From: Streptomyces rapamycinicus NRRL 5491
GTDB taxonomy: Bacteria; Actinomycetota; Actinomycetes; Streptomycetales; Streptomycetaceae
Reading direction: 5' to 3'
Assembly: GCF_024298965.1 (NCBI RefSeq)
Contig: NZ_CP085193.1
Coordinates: 12,152,001 to 12,216,000 of the forward strand
Length of the DNA: 64,000 bases
In this document: positions 19,792-29,961 of the stretch, piece after piece
How positions within the stretch are numbered: the first letter of the stretch is position 1
Layout of the letters: every line of letters starts with the position of its first letter
Notes under the pieces: generated by a model
Databases searched by the model: none
Told to the model about the DNA's origin: nothing
Seen by the model: only the letters and a program-made list of their open reading frames with translations
Program-made: the position numbers and the translations under genes

Positions 19792-21288
19792 ATGGGCGCT
19801 CGCAGTCGCCTGGCCGAACTGCTGAGCAAGGCTCCCACGGACTCCCGGGCCGTGGAGTTCGAGGAATCGTGGTGGCATTGGGGCGCTCTGCGTTCGACCG
19901 CCCGGGGTCTCGACGCGTCGCTGACGGAAGCGGGCCTGGGAGAAGGAACCAGGGTCGGGGTCGTTCTGGAGAACCGGCCCGAGCACCTCGCCGTCGTCTG
20001 CTCCGTGCTCGCCACCGGCCGATGCGTCGTCACCCTGAACCCCCTCCAGCCCCCCGAGCGGCTGGCCGCGGACATCGCGCGCAGCGGACTGTCCGTGGTC
20101 GTCGCGTCCCCCGGCACGCTGGACGACGAGAGCGTGCTGGGCGCCGTCACCGGGACCGGGCTGGGACTCCGGCTCGAGCCCGACGGCAGCCTGGAGCCGG
20201 CCGGAGGCAGCCCGCGTCCGGACGCCGAGACCGCCGTGGGCGTCTCCATCGAGATGCTCACCTCCGGTACGACCGGCCCGCCCAAGAGGGTCCGCCTCCT
20301 CGACCGGCAGTTCGACACGGCCCTGGAATCCAGTGGACAGAGCCCGAAGAAGGGAGCGCTGCTGCGCTCCGGGGTGAGCCTCGTGACCACCCCGCTCGTG
20401 CACATCGGTGGTCTGTGGAGCGCACTCTCCGGCCTCTACGCAGGTCGCCGCCTCGTCCTCCTGCGCCGCTTCGCACTGGAGTCCTGGGTGCGCGCGGTCG
20501 AACGGCATCGGCCGCCCGCCGCCGGACTCGTCCCGGCCGCGCTACGTACCGTCCTCGACGCCGCGGTGCCGCCGGAGAGGCTCTCCAGCCTGCGCGTCGT
20601 CACCTGTGGCACCACCTACTGCCCGCCCGAACTCGCGGACGCCTTCTTCCGCGCGTACGGCGCCCGCGTCCTGATGACGTACGGGGCCACGGAGTTCGCC
20701 GGCGCCGTCGCCGCCTGGACCCTTCCGCTGCACAAGAGGTGGTGGGACACCAAGGCGGGCAGCGCCGGACGCCCTCTCCCGGGTGTCGAGATGCGCGTGG
20801 TCGCGGACGACGGGACCGAGGCCGCGCTCGGCGACGTGGGACGCCTGGAGATCCGTACCGCGCAGTCGCCCGACGGGAGCGGCGCCTGGGTGCGCACCAG
20901 TGACCTCGCCCGGCTCGACGTGGACGGATTCGTGTGGATCCACGGCCGGGCGGACGACGCGATCATTCGCGGCGGTTTCAAGGTCCAGCCCGACCAGGTG
21001 CGCCGGGCCCTCGAGCGTCACCCCGCCGTGCACGAAGCGGCTGTCGCCGCTCTGCCGGACGCCCGCCTGGGCCACGTGCCGGTGGCCGCCGTCGAGCCGA
21101 GGCCCGGCTGCACACCGCCCACCGCGCAGGAGCTGACCATGTCCTGCCGTGAGGTGCTCGCCCCGTACGAGATCCCTGCCCATATCCTGGTCGTCGACGC
21201 GCTGCCGCGGACACCGTCGTCCAAGGTCAGCCGCGTCGAGCTGCTCGACCTCGTACGGGCCTCGCTGGCCGCCGGCGGAGCGGCATGA
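19792..21288 (+). CDS. AMP-forming acyl-CoA synthetase (ANL superfamily)
   Basis: An intact ligase of 498 residues. The phosphate loop is MLTSGTTGPPKRV, the aromatic/ATP motif is VLMTYGATEFAG, and the hinge and C-domain have WVRTSDLARLD, HGRADDAIIRGGFKVQP and TPSSKVSR with the adenylation Lys. It activates a carboxylic acid to acyl-AMP and then acyl-CoA in the cytosol. The ATG at 19792 follows GGAAGTGGAGGTGG; an in-frame ATG at 19696 gives an implausible extension. It is followed by two further ligase genes in the island, suggesting several acid intermediates or side-chain lengths. Confidence 0.88.
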   Translation: MGARSRLAELLSKAPTDSRAVEFEESWWHWGALRSTARGLDASLTEAGLGEGTRVGVVLENRPEHLAVVCSVLATGRCVVTLNPLQPPERLAADIARSGLSVVVASPGTLDDESVLGAVTGTGLGLRLEPDGSLEPAGGSPRPDAETAVGVSIEMLTSGTTGPPKRVRLLDRQFDTALESSGQSPKKGALLRSGVSLVTTPLVHIGGLWSALSGLYAGRRLVLLRRFALESWVRAVERHRPPAAGLVPAALRTVLDAAVPPERLSSLRVVTCGTTYCPPELADAFFRAYGARVLMTYGATEFAGAVAAWTLPLHKRWWDTKAGSAGRPLPGVEMRVVADDGTEAALGDVGRLEIRTAQSPDGSGAWVRTSDLARLDVDGFVWIHGRADDAIIRGGFKVQPDQVRRALERHPAVHEAAVAALPDARLGHVPVAAVEPRPGCTPPTAQELTMSCREVLAPYEIPAHILVVDALPRTPSSKVSRVELLDLVRASLAAGGAA

Positions 21289-21520
21289 CCGCCGGGGCGG
21301 CCCCTGCCCGGAAGACACCCGGGACCCCGCGGGGGTCCACGTCGGTGACGGCCGCCCCCTGGCCGGTGGCGCAGGGGTTCCGCCGGCCCTTCCAGCCCAT
21401 TTCCCTCATCCCGGCGGGCAAGGCCGGGAAGCGCAGACTGCGCCGGCTTCCGCAGGAGCCGCGGCCGATGCGGCCGGAAACACCTCCGCCGAGAATGAAA
21501 CGCACACCTTGGGAGTCACA

Positions 21521-21828
21521 GTGAAGCCACGAATCGGGCAGACGCTCGCCAGCACCGTTGACGAGACGGCCGTCATCGTCGTCCGTGCCCCCGGCACCGA
21601 CGTGAGCATCACCTGCGGAGGCGCGCCGATGTGCGACGCACGCGAGAGGCCCGACACCGTAGGGGGCCCGACCCGGCTCAGGCCGACGGCACACTGCTGG
21701 GCAAGCGCTACGCGGACGACGAACTCGGCCTGGAGCTGCTGTGCACCAAGGCCGGGCAGGGCACGCTCGCCGTGGACGGGCGCCCGCTGCCGGTCAAGGC
21801 CGCCAAGGCGCTTCCGGCTTCCGACTGA
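21521..21828 (+). CDS. Small conserved-looking protein between two synthetase genes (one frameshift)
   Basis: A protein of about 103 residues from GTG 21521 (ribosome site GGGAG). It begins MKPRIGQTLASTVDETAVIV, continues VRAPGTDVSITCGGAPM and, after one lost base near 21670, AQADGTLLGKRYADDELGLE and GTLAVDGRPLPVKAAKALPASD. I assign no function. The regular beta-strand pattern and defined ends suggest a real single-domain protein. It lies in a run of same-strand genes between two synthetase genes. The 230 bases before it (21289-21520) hold no convincing gene. Confidence 0.6.
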
Positions 21829-21850
21829 CCCGGCGAGAGGTGAGCCTGCA

Positions 21851-23348
21851 GTGAATGTGACGATGCTGCTCGACATGGCGGCCGAGGGCTTCGGGGACCG
21901 TGTGGTCACCGGCCGCCGGGAGGCGGCCTGACCGCCACGGAGCTCCGCGCGGCCTCTCTCGTGGCCGCCGCCGACATCCGTGAGGCGGGTGCCGACGCGG
22001 TCGTCTTCCTCGATGTGAACGGTCCCGCCTTCCCCGTCGCCCTGTGCGCGGCGGCCCGGGCCGGTGTACCACTCGTTCCCGTGAACTACCGCCTCGGCGA
22101 GGAGCAGCTCTCCACGGTCCTCGCCAACCATCCCAAGGCCTTCGGGATCGCGGGCGAGGAGCAACTGGAGACGCTGAAGCGGGCGGGCCTGCGGGCCCGC
22201 ACCTGCCAGGAGTGGCTGCGCGCCACCCGGGAAAGCGCGGTGGCGGACCTCGAAGAGACGTTCACCGACCCGGAGAGCCCGGCCGTCATCATCTACACCA
22301 GCGGCACCACCTCGGTTCCCAAGGGCGTGCTGCTCCGCCACACCAATCTGGTGTCCTACGTCCTGGGCACGGTCGAGTTCGCCTCCGCCGAGCCGGACGA
22401 GGCGGCGCTGATGAGCGTTCCGCCGTACCACATCGCGGCCGTGGCCAACGTCCTCACGAACCTCTACGCCGGACGCAGGACGGTCGTGCTGGAGCGCTTC
22501 ACCCCCGAGGAGTGGCTGCGGCTGATGCGGGACGAAGGCATCACCAATGCCATGGTGGTGCCCACGATGCTTGCGCGGATCGTGGACAGCCGCGCCGACA
22601 AGACGCTGCCGGCGCTGCGCGGACTCGCCTACGGCGGGGCGCCGATGCCCTCGGTGGTGATCGAGCGGGCGCTCGGGACCTGGCCGCATGTCGGCTTCGT
22701 CAACGCGTACGGCCTGACCGAGACCAGTTCGACCATCGCCGTCCTCGGCCCCGAGGACCACAGGACCGCGTTCGCGAGTGATGCCCCGGCTGTCCGCGCA
22801 CGCCTGGCCTCGGTCGGCCGCCCGGTGCCCATGGTCGAGCTGGAGATCCGGGACTACGAGGACAGGCTGCTCCCGCCGGGACAGAAGGGACGGGTCTGTG
22901 TACGGGCGAGCAGGTCTCCGCCGAGTACGTGGGGCAGGGCAGGGCCGTCGATGCCCGGGGTTCTTCGACACCCGTGACCACGGGTACCTGGACGAGGACG
23001 GCTATCTGTTCATCGCGGGCCGTGCCGACGACACCATCATCCGCGGCGCGGAGAACATCGCCCCAGCGGAGATCGAGGACGTGCTGATGCGGCACCCCGC
23101 CGTCCTGGACGTCGCCGTGGTGGGCGTACCCGACGAGGAGTGGGGACAGCGTATCGAGGCCGTGGTCGTGGCGCGGCCGGGCGCAACCGCCGAGCCCGGG
23201 GAACTGTGTCAGTTCGTCCGCGATGCGCTGCGGGGGAGCAAGACCCCGGACCGCATCGAGATCTGGACGAGCTTCCGAGGACGCCCACGGCAAGCTGGTG
23301 CGGCGCAGCGTCGTCACCCGGCTGCGCTCCGGCGTGGCGGGGCTTTGA
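21851..23348 (+). CDS. AMP-forming acyl-CoA synthetase (frameshifted)
   Basis: Starts MNVTMLLDMAAEGFGDRVV from GTG 21851, about 500 residues when joined. Motifs: VIIYTSGTTSVPKGV phosphate loop, FVNAYGLTETSSTI, DTRDHGYLDEDGYLFIAGRADD, IIRGAENIAPAEIEDVL, and a C-terminal GKLVRR with the catalytic Lys. Several single-base losses are needed: near 21930, two near 22905-22975 and two near 23275. The gene order and close spacing to the small 21521 gene imply one operon. It differs clearly from the synthetase at 19792 and probably activates another acid. Confidence 0.82.
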
Positions 23349-23405
23349 ACCGGCAGGGCGCGGCCGCCCCGGACCGGGACGGCCGCGCCCTGCCGACCGG
23401 GTGAT

Positions 23406-24451
23406 TCAGCGGGCTTCGCAGGCGTCGACCAGGCCCCACTCCAACGCGGTGCGCACATCGATCGGTGCGCCGCTGAGGACCAAGTACGCCGTCCGCCACC
23501 GCCCGACGCGCCGCGTCACGCTCACCGTGCCCCCCGCCCCGGGAACCAGCCCCATGCGCAGCTCGGGGAGCTGGAAGCAGGCCTCGGGGGTGGCCTCGAC
23601 CCGGCCCGCGAACGCCGGGACCTCGATGCCGGCGCCGATGCAGGCGCCGTGCACCCGGGCCCGGATACGGCCGGCGGCCCGATGCACGGCATGGCCGGCG
23701 CTCTGCCGGACGCGGATCAGATGGGCGGTCGCCGCGTCGGGGGTCGTACCGAACTCGTCGAGGTCGCCACCACTGCAGAACGACGGGCCTTTGCCGCTCA
23801 GCTCCACTTCGGTGATCGTCGGATCGAGACGAGCGAGGTCGAGGGCCTCGACGAGGCCGTCCCGCACATCCCGGCTGAAGGCATTGTGGCGTTGCGGCCG
23901 GTTGAGGGTGACACGCAGGAGGGAGCCTTCGCGGGAGAGCAGGACCGGTTCGGGATGGCTCGGCACCGGGCGTCGGGGCGAGCGTGCGCGCCAGGCGGCG
24001 AACTCGGGACCGGCCAGCAGTGTCGAGTAGGCCAGCGACTCAGCGGTCAGGCCCTCGGCGACCGGCAGCCGTTCGGTGAGTCTGAGCAGGCCGGCCAGCG
24101 TCACCGCGGCTCGGGGCGCGGCCTCCGCGTACTCGGCGACGCTCGCGGCGGTTGCCCAGGGTCCGCCACGCCGACCCGTTCGGGCCCGCCGGCGCCCTGT
24201 CCCGCCGGTACGAGGGTGAACGCCAGCGCGTGCAGCAGGGGCGAGAGGCGGTCCGGCGGGGGAGCCTCGGCCACTCCGATCAGTACGCGGTGCGGCTCGT
24301 CGGCCGGTACGGGCACCGGATCGTGCGGGCCCCAGCGGTCCAGGTCGACGAAGGCGACCGGTGCGACCGGGTCCCCGCCCGGGGCCAGCTCCAGTCGCGT
24401 GATGCCTTCGTCCGCCAGCTCACGGGGGCCGAGGCGGTCCTCTGCGGGCAT
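23406..24451 (-). CDS. Crotonase-family enoyl-CoA hydratase/isomerase with long N-terminal extension (one frameshift)
   Basis: About 345 residues. The C-terminal 190 form a crotonase domain (RVTLNRPQRHNAFS, GKGPSFCSGGDLDEFG, VHGACIGAGIEVPAF, ELRMGLVPGAGGTVS). The N-terminal 115 or so residues (starting MPAEDRLGPRELADEGITRL) do not look like crotonase and are joined after one lost base near 24150. Most hydratases have about 260 residues, so the extension is notable. The start lies 8 bases after the stop of the acyl-CoA dehydrogenase gene. The acidic residue expected in hydratase active sites is not obvious, so isomerase, hydrolase or another crotonase activity is possible. Confidence 0.75.
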
Positions 24452-24458
24452 CGATGCC

Positions 24459-25586
24459 TCAGGCGACCGGGTGCCGGGCCGCCAGTAGCAGCCGGCACAC
24501 GCGTTCGTAGTGCGGGGCGGCGTTGCCGTACAGGACCTCGTCGGCCTTGACGCGCCGCAGGTACAGGTGCAGATCGTGTTCCCAGGTGAAGCCGATCCCG
24601 CCGTGGATCTGGAGGGCCTCGCCGGCGAGTTCGCTCGCCTTCTCGGAGGCGAAGGCCTTCGCGATGCTCGCGGCACTGCCGGCGTCGGGTGCACCGGCGT
24701 CGGCGGCCATGGCGGCGTAGTACACGGCGGCCCGCATGCCCTGAACGGCCATGCGCATGTCGGCGGCCTTGTGCTTGATCGCCTGGAAGCTGCCGATGGG
24801 CCGTCCGAACTGGACCCGGACCTTGGCGTAGTCCAGCGTGGCGTTCAGCAGCCACTCGGCCGCGCCCAGCGCGTCCGCGGCGGTCAGGACGGCTCCCGCG
24901 TCGCGGAGCGCGCTCACGTCCGAGGGCCCGCCGTCCAGCCGATGGCCGACCGGGACGCGCACCTGGTCCAGGGATACCTCGTACAGGTTGCGGGTCAGGT
25001 CCATGGAGCGCTGGCGGCGCACGATGACACCATTGGCCTGGCGGTCGACGAGGAAGTTGGCCGGCTCGCCGTCGAGCAGCGCTGTGACCATCAGCCAGCG
25101 GGCGCCGCCGGCGTCCTGCACGGTGGACTTGGTGCCGTGCAGCAGGAAACCGTCCTGCCGGGGTGTCGCCCTGGTGAGCAGGTGCCGCGTGCTCCATTGG
25201 CCCCCTGGTTCCGCGAATGCCCAGGTCGCGCGGGCGGCTCCGGCCGCGATGGCGGGCAGGGTCTCGGCCCGCAGTTCGGCGGAGCCGCCGCGGCTCACGG
25301 CGAGTCCGACGAGGGCGCTGGTGAGGAACGGGCCGCGGGCCACGGCCCGTCCCAGTTCCTCGGCCGTAAGGGCCAGCTCCGTCAGTCCCTGGCCCGTGCC
25401 TTCGTACTCCTCGGGAAGCGCGAGGCCCATCCAGCCCAGGTCCGCTGCCAGCCGCCACAGCCTGGGGTCCACGTCCTCGTCGGCGTTGAGCAGGCCCCGT
25501 GCACGGTCGGGTCCGGCGTGGTCCCTGAGGGTGGCCCGAATGACGTCTCGGAGCATCCCCTGCTCTTCGCTGGGTTCGAAATCCAC
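24459..25586 (-). CDS. Acyl-CoA dehydrogenase, beta-type subunit (set 1)
   Basis: Intact, 375 residues from GTG 25586 (VDFEPSEEQGMLRDVIRATL). It carries the C-terminal FAD/partner region LDYAKVRVQFGRPIGSFQAI, KHKAADM and IHGGIGFTWEHDLHLYLRR. The usual SEPxAGSD loop is replaced by FAEPGGQWS. The complementary features occur in the divergent dehydrogenase gene at 25717. That pattern matches heteromeric acyl-CoA dehydrogenases of steroid catabolism, where two unlike chains share FAD sites. It would oxidise an acyl-CoA and pass electrons to the EtfBA encoded at 39-41 kb. Confidence 0.88.
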   Translation of the reverse strand: MDFEPSEEQGMLRDVIRATLRDHAGPDRARGLLNADEDVDPRLWRLAADLGWMGLALPEEYEGTGQGLTELALTAEELGRAVARGPFLTSALVGLAVSRGGSAELRAETLPAIAAGAARATWAFAEPGGQWSTRHLLTRATPRQDGFLLHGTKSTVQDAGGARWLMVTALLDGEPANFLVDRQANGVIVRRQRSMDLTRNLYEVSLDQVRVPVGHRLDGGPSDVSALRDAGAVLTAADALGAAEWLLNATLDYAKVRVQFGRPIGSFQAIKHKAADMRMAVQGMRAAVYYAAMAADAGAPDAGSAASIAKAFASEKASELAGEALQIHGGIGFTWEHDLHLYLRRVKADEVLYGNAAPHYERVCRLLLAARHPVA

Positions 25587-25653
25587 CGTGCTCCCTCTCT
25601 CCGCCGGGGCGCGGCCCGACACGTGGCTCCACCAGATGGGGAAGGTTATGCTA

Positions 25654-25664
25654 TCACTAAGTTA
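25654..25664. promoter_or_regulatory. Operator-like site F between two divergent acyl-CoA dehydrogenase genes
   Basis: TCACTAAGTTA followed by ACCAAGTAG. It lies 68 bases from the minus-strand start and 53 bases from the plus-strand ATG, so one site could control both. Confidence 0.5.
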
Positions 25665-25716
25665 ACCAAGTAGATGAGGTCTGTGAGGGCCTCGGCGCAC
25701 CCGATGGAGGCCACCC

Positions 25717-26897
25717 ATGCGACTCGACACCTCCCCCGAACTCGATGCGTTCAGGAACCGTGTGCGTGCCTTCATCACCGATCATGCGCCTGGAATCAAG
25801 GCGCATACAGGGGTACGCGCTCCGGAGCCCTCACTCGTTCCGGCGATTCGGGCCTGGACGGCCCAGTTGTATGCCGAGGGTTTTCTGGGGATCGACTGGC
25901 CGGAGGGGTACGGAGGCCGTCCGGACGCTCATCCTCTGGAGGCCTTCATCGTGGCCGAGGAGCTCACGCGGGCGCGTACCTGGGAGCCGATCGGTGCCGC
26001 CGCGCTCGCCGCGGCGGCCGTGATCAAGTACGGCACCGAGGAACAGAAGGGCCACTTCCTGCCCCGCATCAGAGGGGCCGTGGACATCTGGTGCCAGCTG
26101 TTCAGCGAGCCGGCGCGGGCAGTGACCTGGCGGCGCTGAGCACCAGGGCCCGACGGGAGGGCGACGAGTTCGTCATCGACGGCCAGAAGGTGTGGACGAC
26201 CAACGGCCAGCACGCGGACGTCGGCTACCTGCTGGCCCGTACCGACCCGGAAGCCCCCAAGCACGAGGGAATCACGGCCTTCGCCCTCGATATGCGCTCG
26301 CCGGGTGTCGACATCCGCCCGCTGCGCGAGATCACCGGCACCACGGACTTCAACGAGGTCTTCCTCGACGGCGTGCGGATCCCCGCCGGCCGTGTCATCG
26401 GCAAGGTCGATGACGGATGGCGCGTCGCCATGTCCAGCCTCGCCACGAGCGCACCGGGGTGGCCGGCACGCTGCCGAACTCTTCCTGTACCTGGACGACG
26501 TCCTCGGTGTCGCGGCGAACGCCTCCGTCGCGGGGGGCTCCGCGCTCGACGACGCCTCCGTGCGGCAGGACGTCGGGCGGCTCGCCACCCGGGTGCACGT
26601 GAACAACCTCATGAACAAGCTTCAGCAGTCACAGATGCTGGCGGGCCGGGAGGATCCCGCGGCGGCCCCCTCGGCAAGATCTTCTTCAGTGAGACCAACC
26701 TGGCGCTGGCCGAGTTCGGCATGGGCTCCAGGGTGCCGACGCGCTGCTGACCGAGGGCGATCCCGGCGCGTGTCCGGCGGCTGGTGGCAGGACGCCTTCC
26801 TGTACGCACGGGCGTACACCATCGCCGGCGGGGCCAACGAGGTGCTGCGCACGGTGGTGGCCGAGCGGCGCTGGGGCTGCCTCGAGAGCCACGGTGA
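25717..26897 (+). CDS. Acyl-CoA dehydrogenase, alpha-type subunit (set 1; frameshifted)
   Basis: Reassembled to about 395 residues, starting MRLDTSPELDAFRNRVRAFI. It carries FLGIDWPEGYGG, IWCQLFSEP followed by GSDLAALSTRA, EFVIDGQKVWTTNGQHA and FNEVFLDGVRIPAGRVIG, and ends YTIAGGANEVLRTVVAERR. At least six single-base losses are needed (near 26115, 26435, 26470, 26670, 26730 and 26872). It has the FAD/substrate loop that the divergent partner lacks, and lacks the partner's FGRPIGxFQ and IHGGIGFTWEHD motifs. The pair therefore looks like one heteromeric enzyme. Confidence 0.82.
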
Positions 26898-27003
26898 CGG
26901 TCGGCGCGGCGACCGGCGCGCACGGCGCCGACGAGGTCGGTCATGCGGGCCGCCGCGCGGCCCGGCGTCAGCGAGTCCATGCGCCAGGAGCGGAGTGAAT
27001 GTC

Positions 27004-28299
27004 ATGTCACGGCAATCGATACCGGCGGATACCCTTGGGGCGCGCCCGGCAGGTCCGTCGCCCGTCGGCCTCCGCGTCGCCGCCGAGGAACACGGGCACG
27101 CCCGGCTCGTCTTCCACGGTGCCGCCTCGGTCGCCGAGGTGACGGTCGCGGAGCTCCACCGGCGCGCGGGCAGTGTCGCCGCGGATTTGCGGCGCTGGGC
27201 ATCGGCCGGGGTGACGTGGTCGCCGTGCACCTGCCGCACCGGGTCGAGGAGGCCGTCGCCCATGCGGCGGTTCTCCTGCGAGGCGCCGTTCTGATGCCGC
27301 TCGATCTCGCCTGGGATGCCCGGGGGGTGGCTCGCGCGCTGCGTCGATCGCGAGCCGTGGCACTGATTACCTCGCCTGGCGTTCCCACGATGTGCTCCGG
27401 CGCGCAGCGCGGCAGACGGCCTGCCGCAGCTACGGCACGTCGTCGCGGTCACCGGAACCTGGCCGATGGCGGGCGTGCCCGCAGACGGTCTCGAGTGGGA
27501 GACGCTGGAACGCTTCCGGCCGCTGCCTCCCGGGACGACCGCCCACCCGGACGACGTGGCGCTGCTCCTGCACACACCGCCGACCCGGGCGACACCGCCG
27601 CGAGCCGTCCTGCACACCCACGCCTCGCTGTCCGCCGAGCTGGCCACGATGCCACCGGCGGGTGATACCCGCCGCCATGTGCACCTCGCCCCGCCGGCTC
27701 GGGTGACCTCGAGGGCACAACGGCCCTGCTGCGCGCGCTGGTGACCGGGCTGCCGACAGTGTTCCTCGAGCGCTGGGACGCGCATGGCGCGGTGGAACTG
27801 GTGCACCGTATCGCGTCACGTCAGCCGCGCTGAGCCGCTTCCATCTCGCCGGGCTGCTGGACGCGGCCGCACGCGGCGGGGACGGCTCGGCCGGGATGAC
27901 CGAATGCCACGTCCTCGGAGCGATCACGCCCGCGGTCGTGGAACAGGCCGAGCGGGCCGGTGTCGCGGCCTATGGCGGCTACGGCCGGGTGGAGCATCCC
28001 ACCATCGCCGTGGGTCCCCACGCGACCCTTCGCGTCTGCGCGGTGCGGCGGGCGGGCGCCTGCTCCCGGGCAGCGAGGTGCGGATTGTGGACTCCACCGG
28101 CCGGGACGTGCCGCCGGGCCAGGAAGGATGCATCCTCAGCAGGGGGCCGGAGCTGTTCCGCGGTTACCTGGAGCAGTTCGGGGATCCGCTGACCGCCGAC
28201 GGATGGTTCGCGACCGGCGACCACGGCGCGCTCGACACCGAAGGCCGACTGTGTCTGTCCAGGGTGACCCAGCCGGAGGAGGCCTCGGAAAGGGCATGA
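27004..28299 (+). CDS. Degenerate ANL-superfamily protein without a C-terminal domain (frameshifted)
   Basis: Reassembled to about 430 residues: ALGIGRGDVVAVHLPHRVEE, AVLLRGAVLMPLDLAWD, then LLHTPPTRATPPRAVLHTH where active ligases have a TSGTTGxPKGV loop, VAAYGGYGRVEHPTIAVG where they have YGxTE, and RGPELFRGYLEQFGDPLTA with WFATGDHGALDTEGRL. It stops there, lacking the roughly 100-residue C-terminal domain with the adenylation Lys. At least six single-base losses interrupt it. The altered loop and missing domain suggest a non-catalytic, decayed or partner-dependent synthetase rather than a normal acyl-CoA ligase. Confidence 0.62.
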
Positions 28300-28310
28300 C
28301 CGAACAATCA

Positions 28311-28332
28311 ACATAGTTTACTAAGTAAGCTG
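28311..28332 (+). promoter_or_regulatory. Operator-like site G before the SDR/crotonase operon
   Basis: Contains the perfect odd palindrome TTACT-A-AGTAA (28318-28328), the cleanest of the set. It lies 53 bases before the ATG at 28385, after the end of the ANL gene. An AGGAGGT ribosome site lies at 28374-28380. Confidence 0.6.
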
Positions 28333-28384
28333 TCGGGGGGGTAAGATAACCAGGCAATAGCTCCCCTGCTTTCAGGAGGTCTCC

Positions 28385-29146
28385 ATGCGTGTTGCGGGAA
28401 TGTCCGCCGTGGTCACCGGTGGTGCGTCCGGCCTCGGTCTGGGAACGGTCAATCGTCTCGCCGAGGCCGGCGCCCACGTGGTCATCGCCGACCTGCCCTC
28501 CTCTCCGGGACAGAAGATCGCCGACGCACTGGGAGACCGGGTGCGGTTCGTCCCCACCGACGTGACCGACGAGGACCAGTTCCGTGCCGCCCTCGCCGCG
28601 GCGGGTGAGGCCGGTCCGCCGCGCATCCTGGTGCACTGTGCCGGTATCAACCACACCCTCCGGTCGTCGACCGGGACGGGCGGCCCGGGAACTCGCCGGG
28701 TTCGGGAAAGTGATCGAAGTCAACCTCGTGGGGTCCTACAACGCCCTGCGCCTGGGCGGCGCGGCCATGGCGGCCACCGAGCCTGTGGACGGTGAACGGG
28801 CGTGATCATCCTGACCGCGTCCGTGGCGGCCTACGAGGGCCAGATCGGCCAGATCGCCTACAGTGCCTCCAAGGGCGGAGTGGTGGCGATGACGATCGTC
28901 GCCGCGCGTGACCTCGCCGGCCGCGGCATCCGTGTGAACACCATCGCCCCCGGCCTGATGAAGACCCCGCTGTTCGACGCCCTGCGCGAGGACGTCCAGA
29001 CCTCCTTGGCGGAGACCGTGCCGAACCCCAAGCGCTTCGGCTCACCCGAGGAATACGGCCATACGGCGCAGTTCCTGATCGAGAACGCGTACGTCAACGG
29101 CGAAACCCTCCGCCTCGACGGTGCCATCCGCATGGCGCCCCGCTGA
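28385..29146 (+). CDS. SDR, type-II 3-hydroxyacyl-CoA dehydrogenase-like (frameshifted)
   Basis: About 256 residues when joined. TGGASGLG cofactor loop near residue 12, VIADLPSS with the acidic NAD-selecting residue, VHCAGIN, then [20 protein letters not shown] followed by SKGG (Ser, Tyr, Lys), and [18 protein letters not shown]. The ASVAAxxGQIGQ..YSASKGG block is typical of HSD17B10-like enzymes that oxidise 3-hydroxyacyl-CoAs, branched or steroidal. Frames are lost twice near 28660-28690 and once near 28800. It starts an operon of eight same-strand genes running to 36099. Confidence 0.83.
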
Positions 29147-29168
29147 CTTCTGAAGGAGACCCCGAGCA

Positions 29169-29932
29169 ATGCCCGACGAGGTACTGGTGGAGCACGCCGA
29201 CGGCGTCACGCTCATCACCATCAACCGGCCCGAGGCCCGCAACGCCGTCAACCGCGCTGTCAGTGAAGGCGTCGCCGCGGCCCTGGACGAGTTCGAGTCC
29301 CGCAGGGACCTGACGGCCGCCGTCATCACCGGTGCGGGCGGCAGCTTCTGTTCCGGCATGGACCTGAAGGCGTTCGTGGCCGGTGAGACGGTGGCCCTGG
29401 AAGGCCGAGGCTTCGCCGGTATCACCAGGAGGCCCCCGCGCAAACCCGTGATCGCCGCGGTCGAGGGATACGCCCTGGCCGGTGGCTGCGAGATCGTCCT
29501 CGCCTGCGACCTGGTCGTGGCCGCCGAGGACGCCAGGTTCGGCATTCCCGAGGTCAAGCGCGGTCTGGTGGCCGGAGCAGGCGGGCTGCTGCGGCTGCCG
29601 AGGCGGATCCCCTATGCCGTCGCCATGGAACTCGCCCTCACCGGTGACTTCCTCCAAGCCGCACAGGCTCACCGCTACGGCCTGGTGAACAGGGTGACCG
29701 AGCCCGGCAGGGCCCTGGAAGGAGCCCGGGAGCTCGCGGCGCGCATCGCCGCCAACGGACCGCTGGCGGTCGCCGCCACCAAGGAGATCATCGTCCGCTC
29801 GGCCGACTGGTCCGCCGACGAGGCGTTCGACAGACAGGCCGTGATCATGACCCCCGTGTTGCAGTCCGCCGACGCGCGCGAGGCGCGATCGCGTTCGCGG
29901 AGAAGCGCCCGCCGGTGTGGCGGGGCGAGTAG
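29169..29932 (+). CDS. Enoyl-CoA hydratase/isomerase (C-terminal frameshift)
   Basis: A full-length crotonase of about 254 residues: ITINRPEARNAVNRAVSEG, GAGGSFCSGMDLKAF (first oxyanion hole), VEGYALAGGCEIVLACDLVV and FGIPEVKRGLVAGAGGLLRL (catalytic region). After one lost base near 29883 the tail reads AIAFAEKRPPVWRGE and stops at 29930-29932. It lies 22 bases after one SDR gene and 29 bases before another, with a GAAGGAGA ribosome site. It probably hydrates the enoyl-CoA made by one of the neighbouring dehydrogenases. Confidence 0.87.
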
Positions 29933-29961
29933 ACAATCCGACTCTGAGACGAGGAGCAGCA

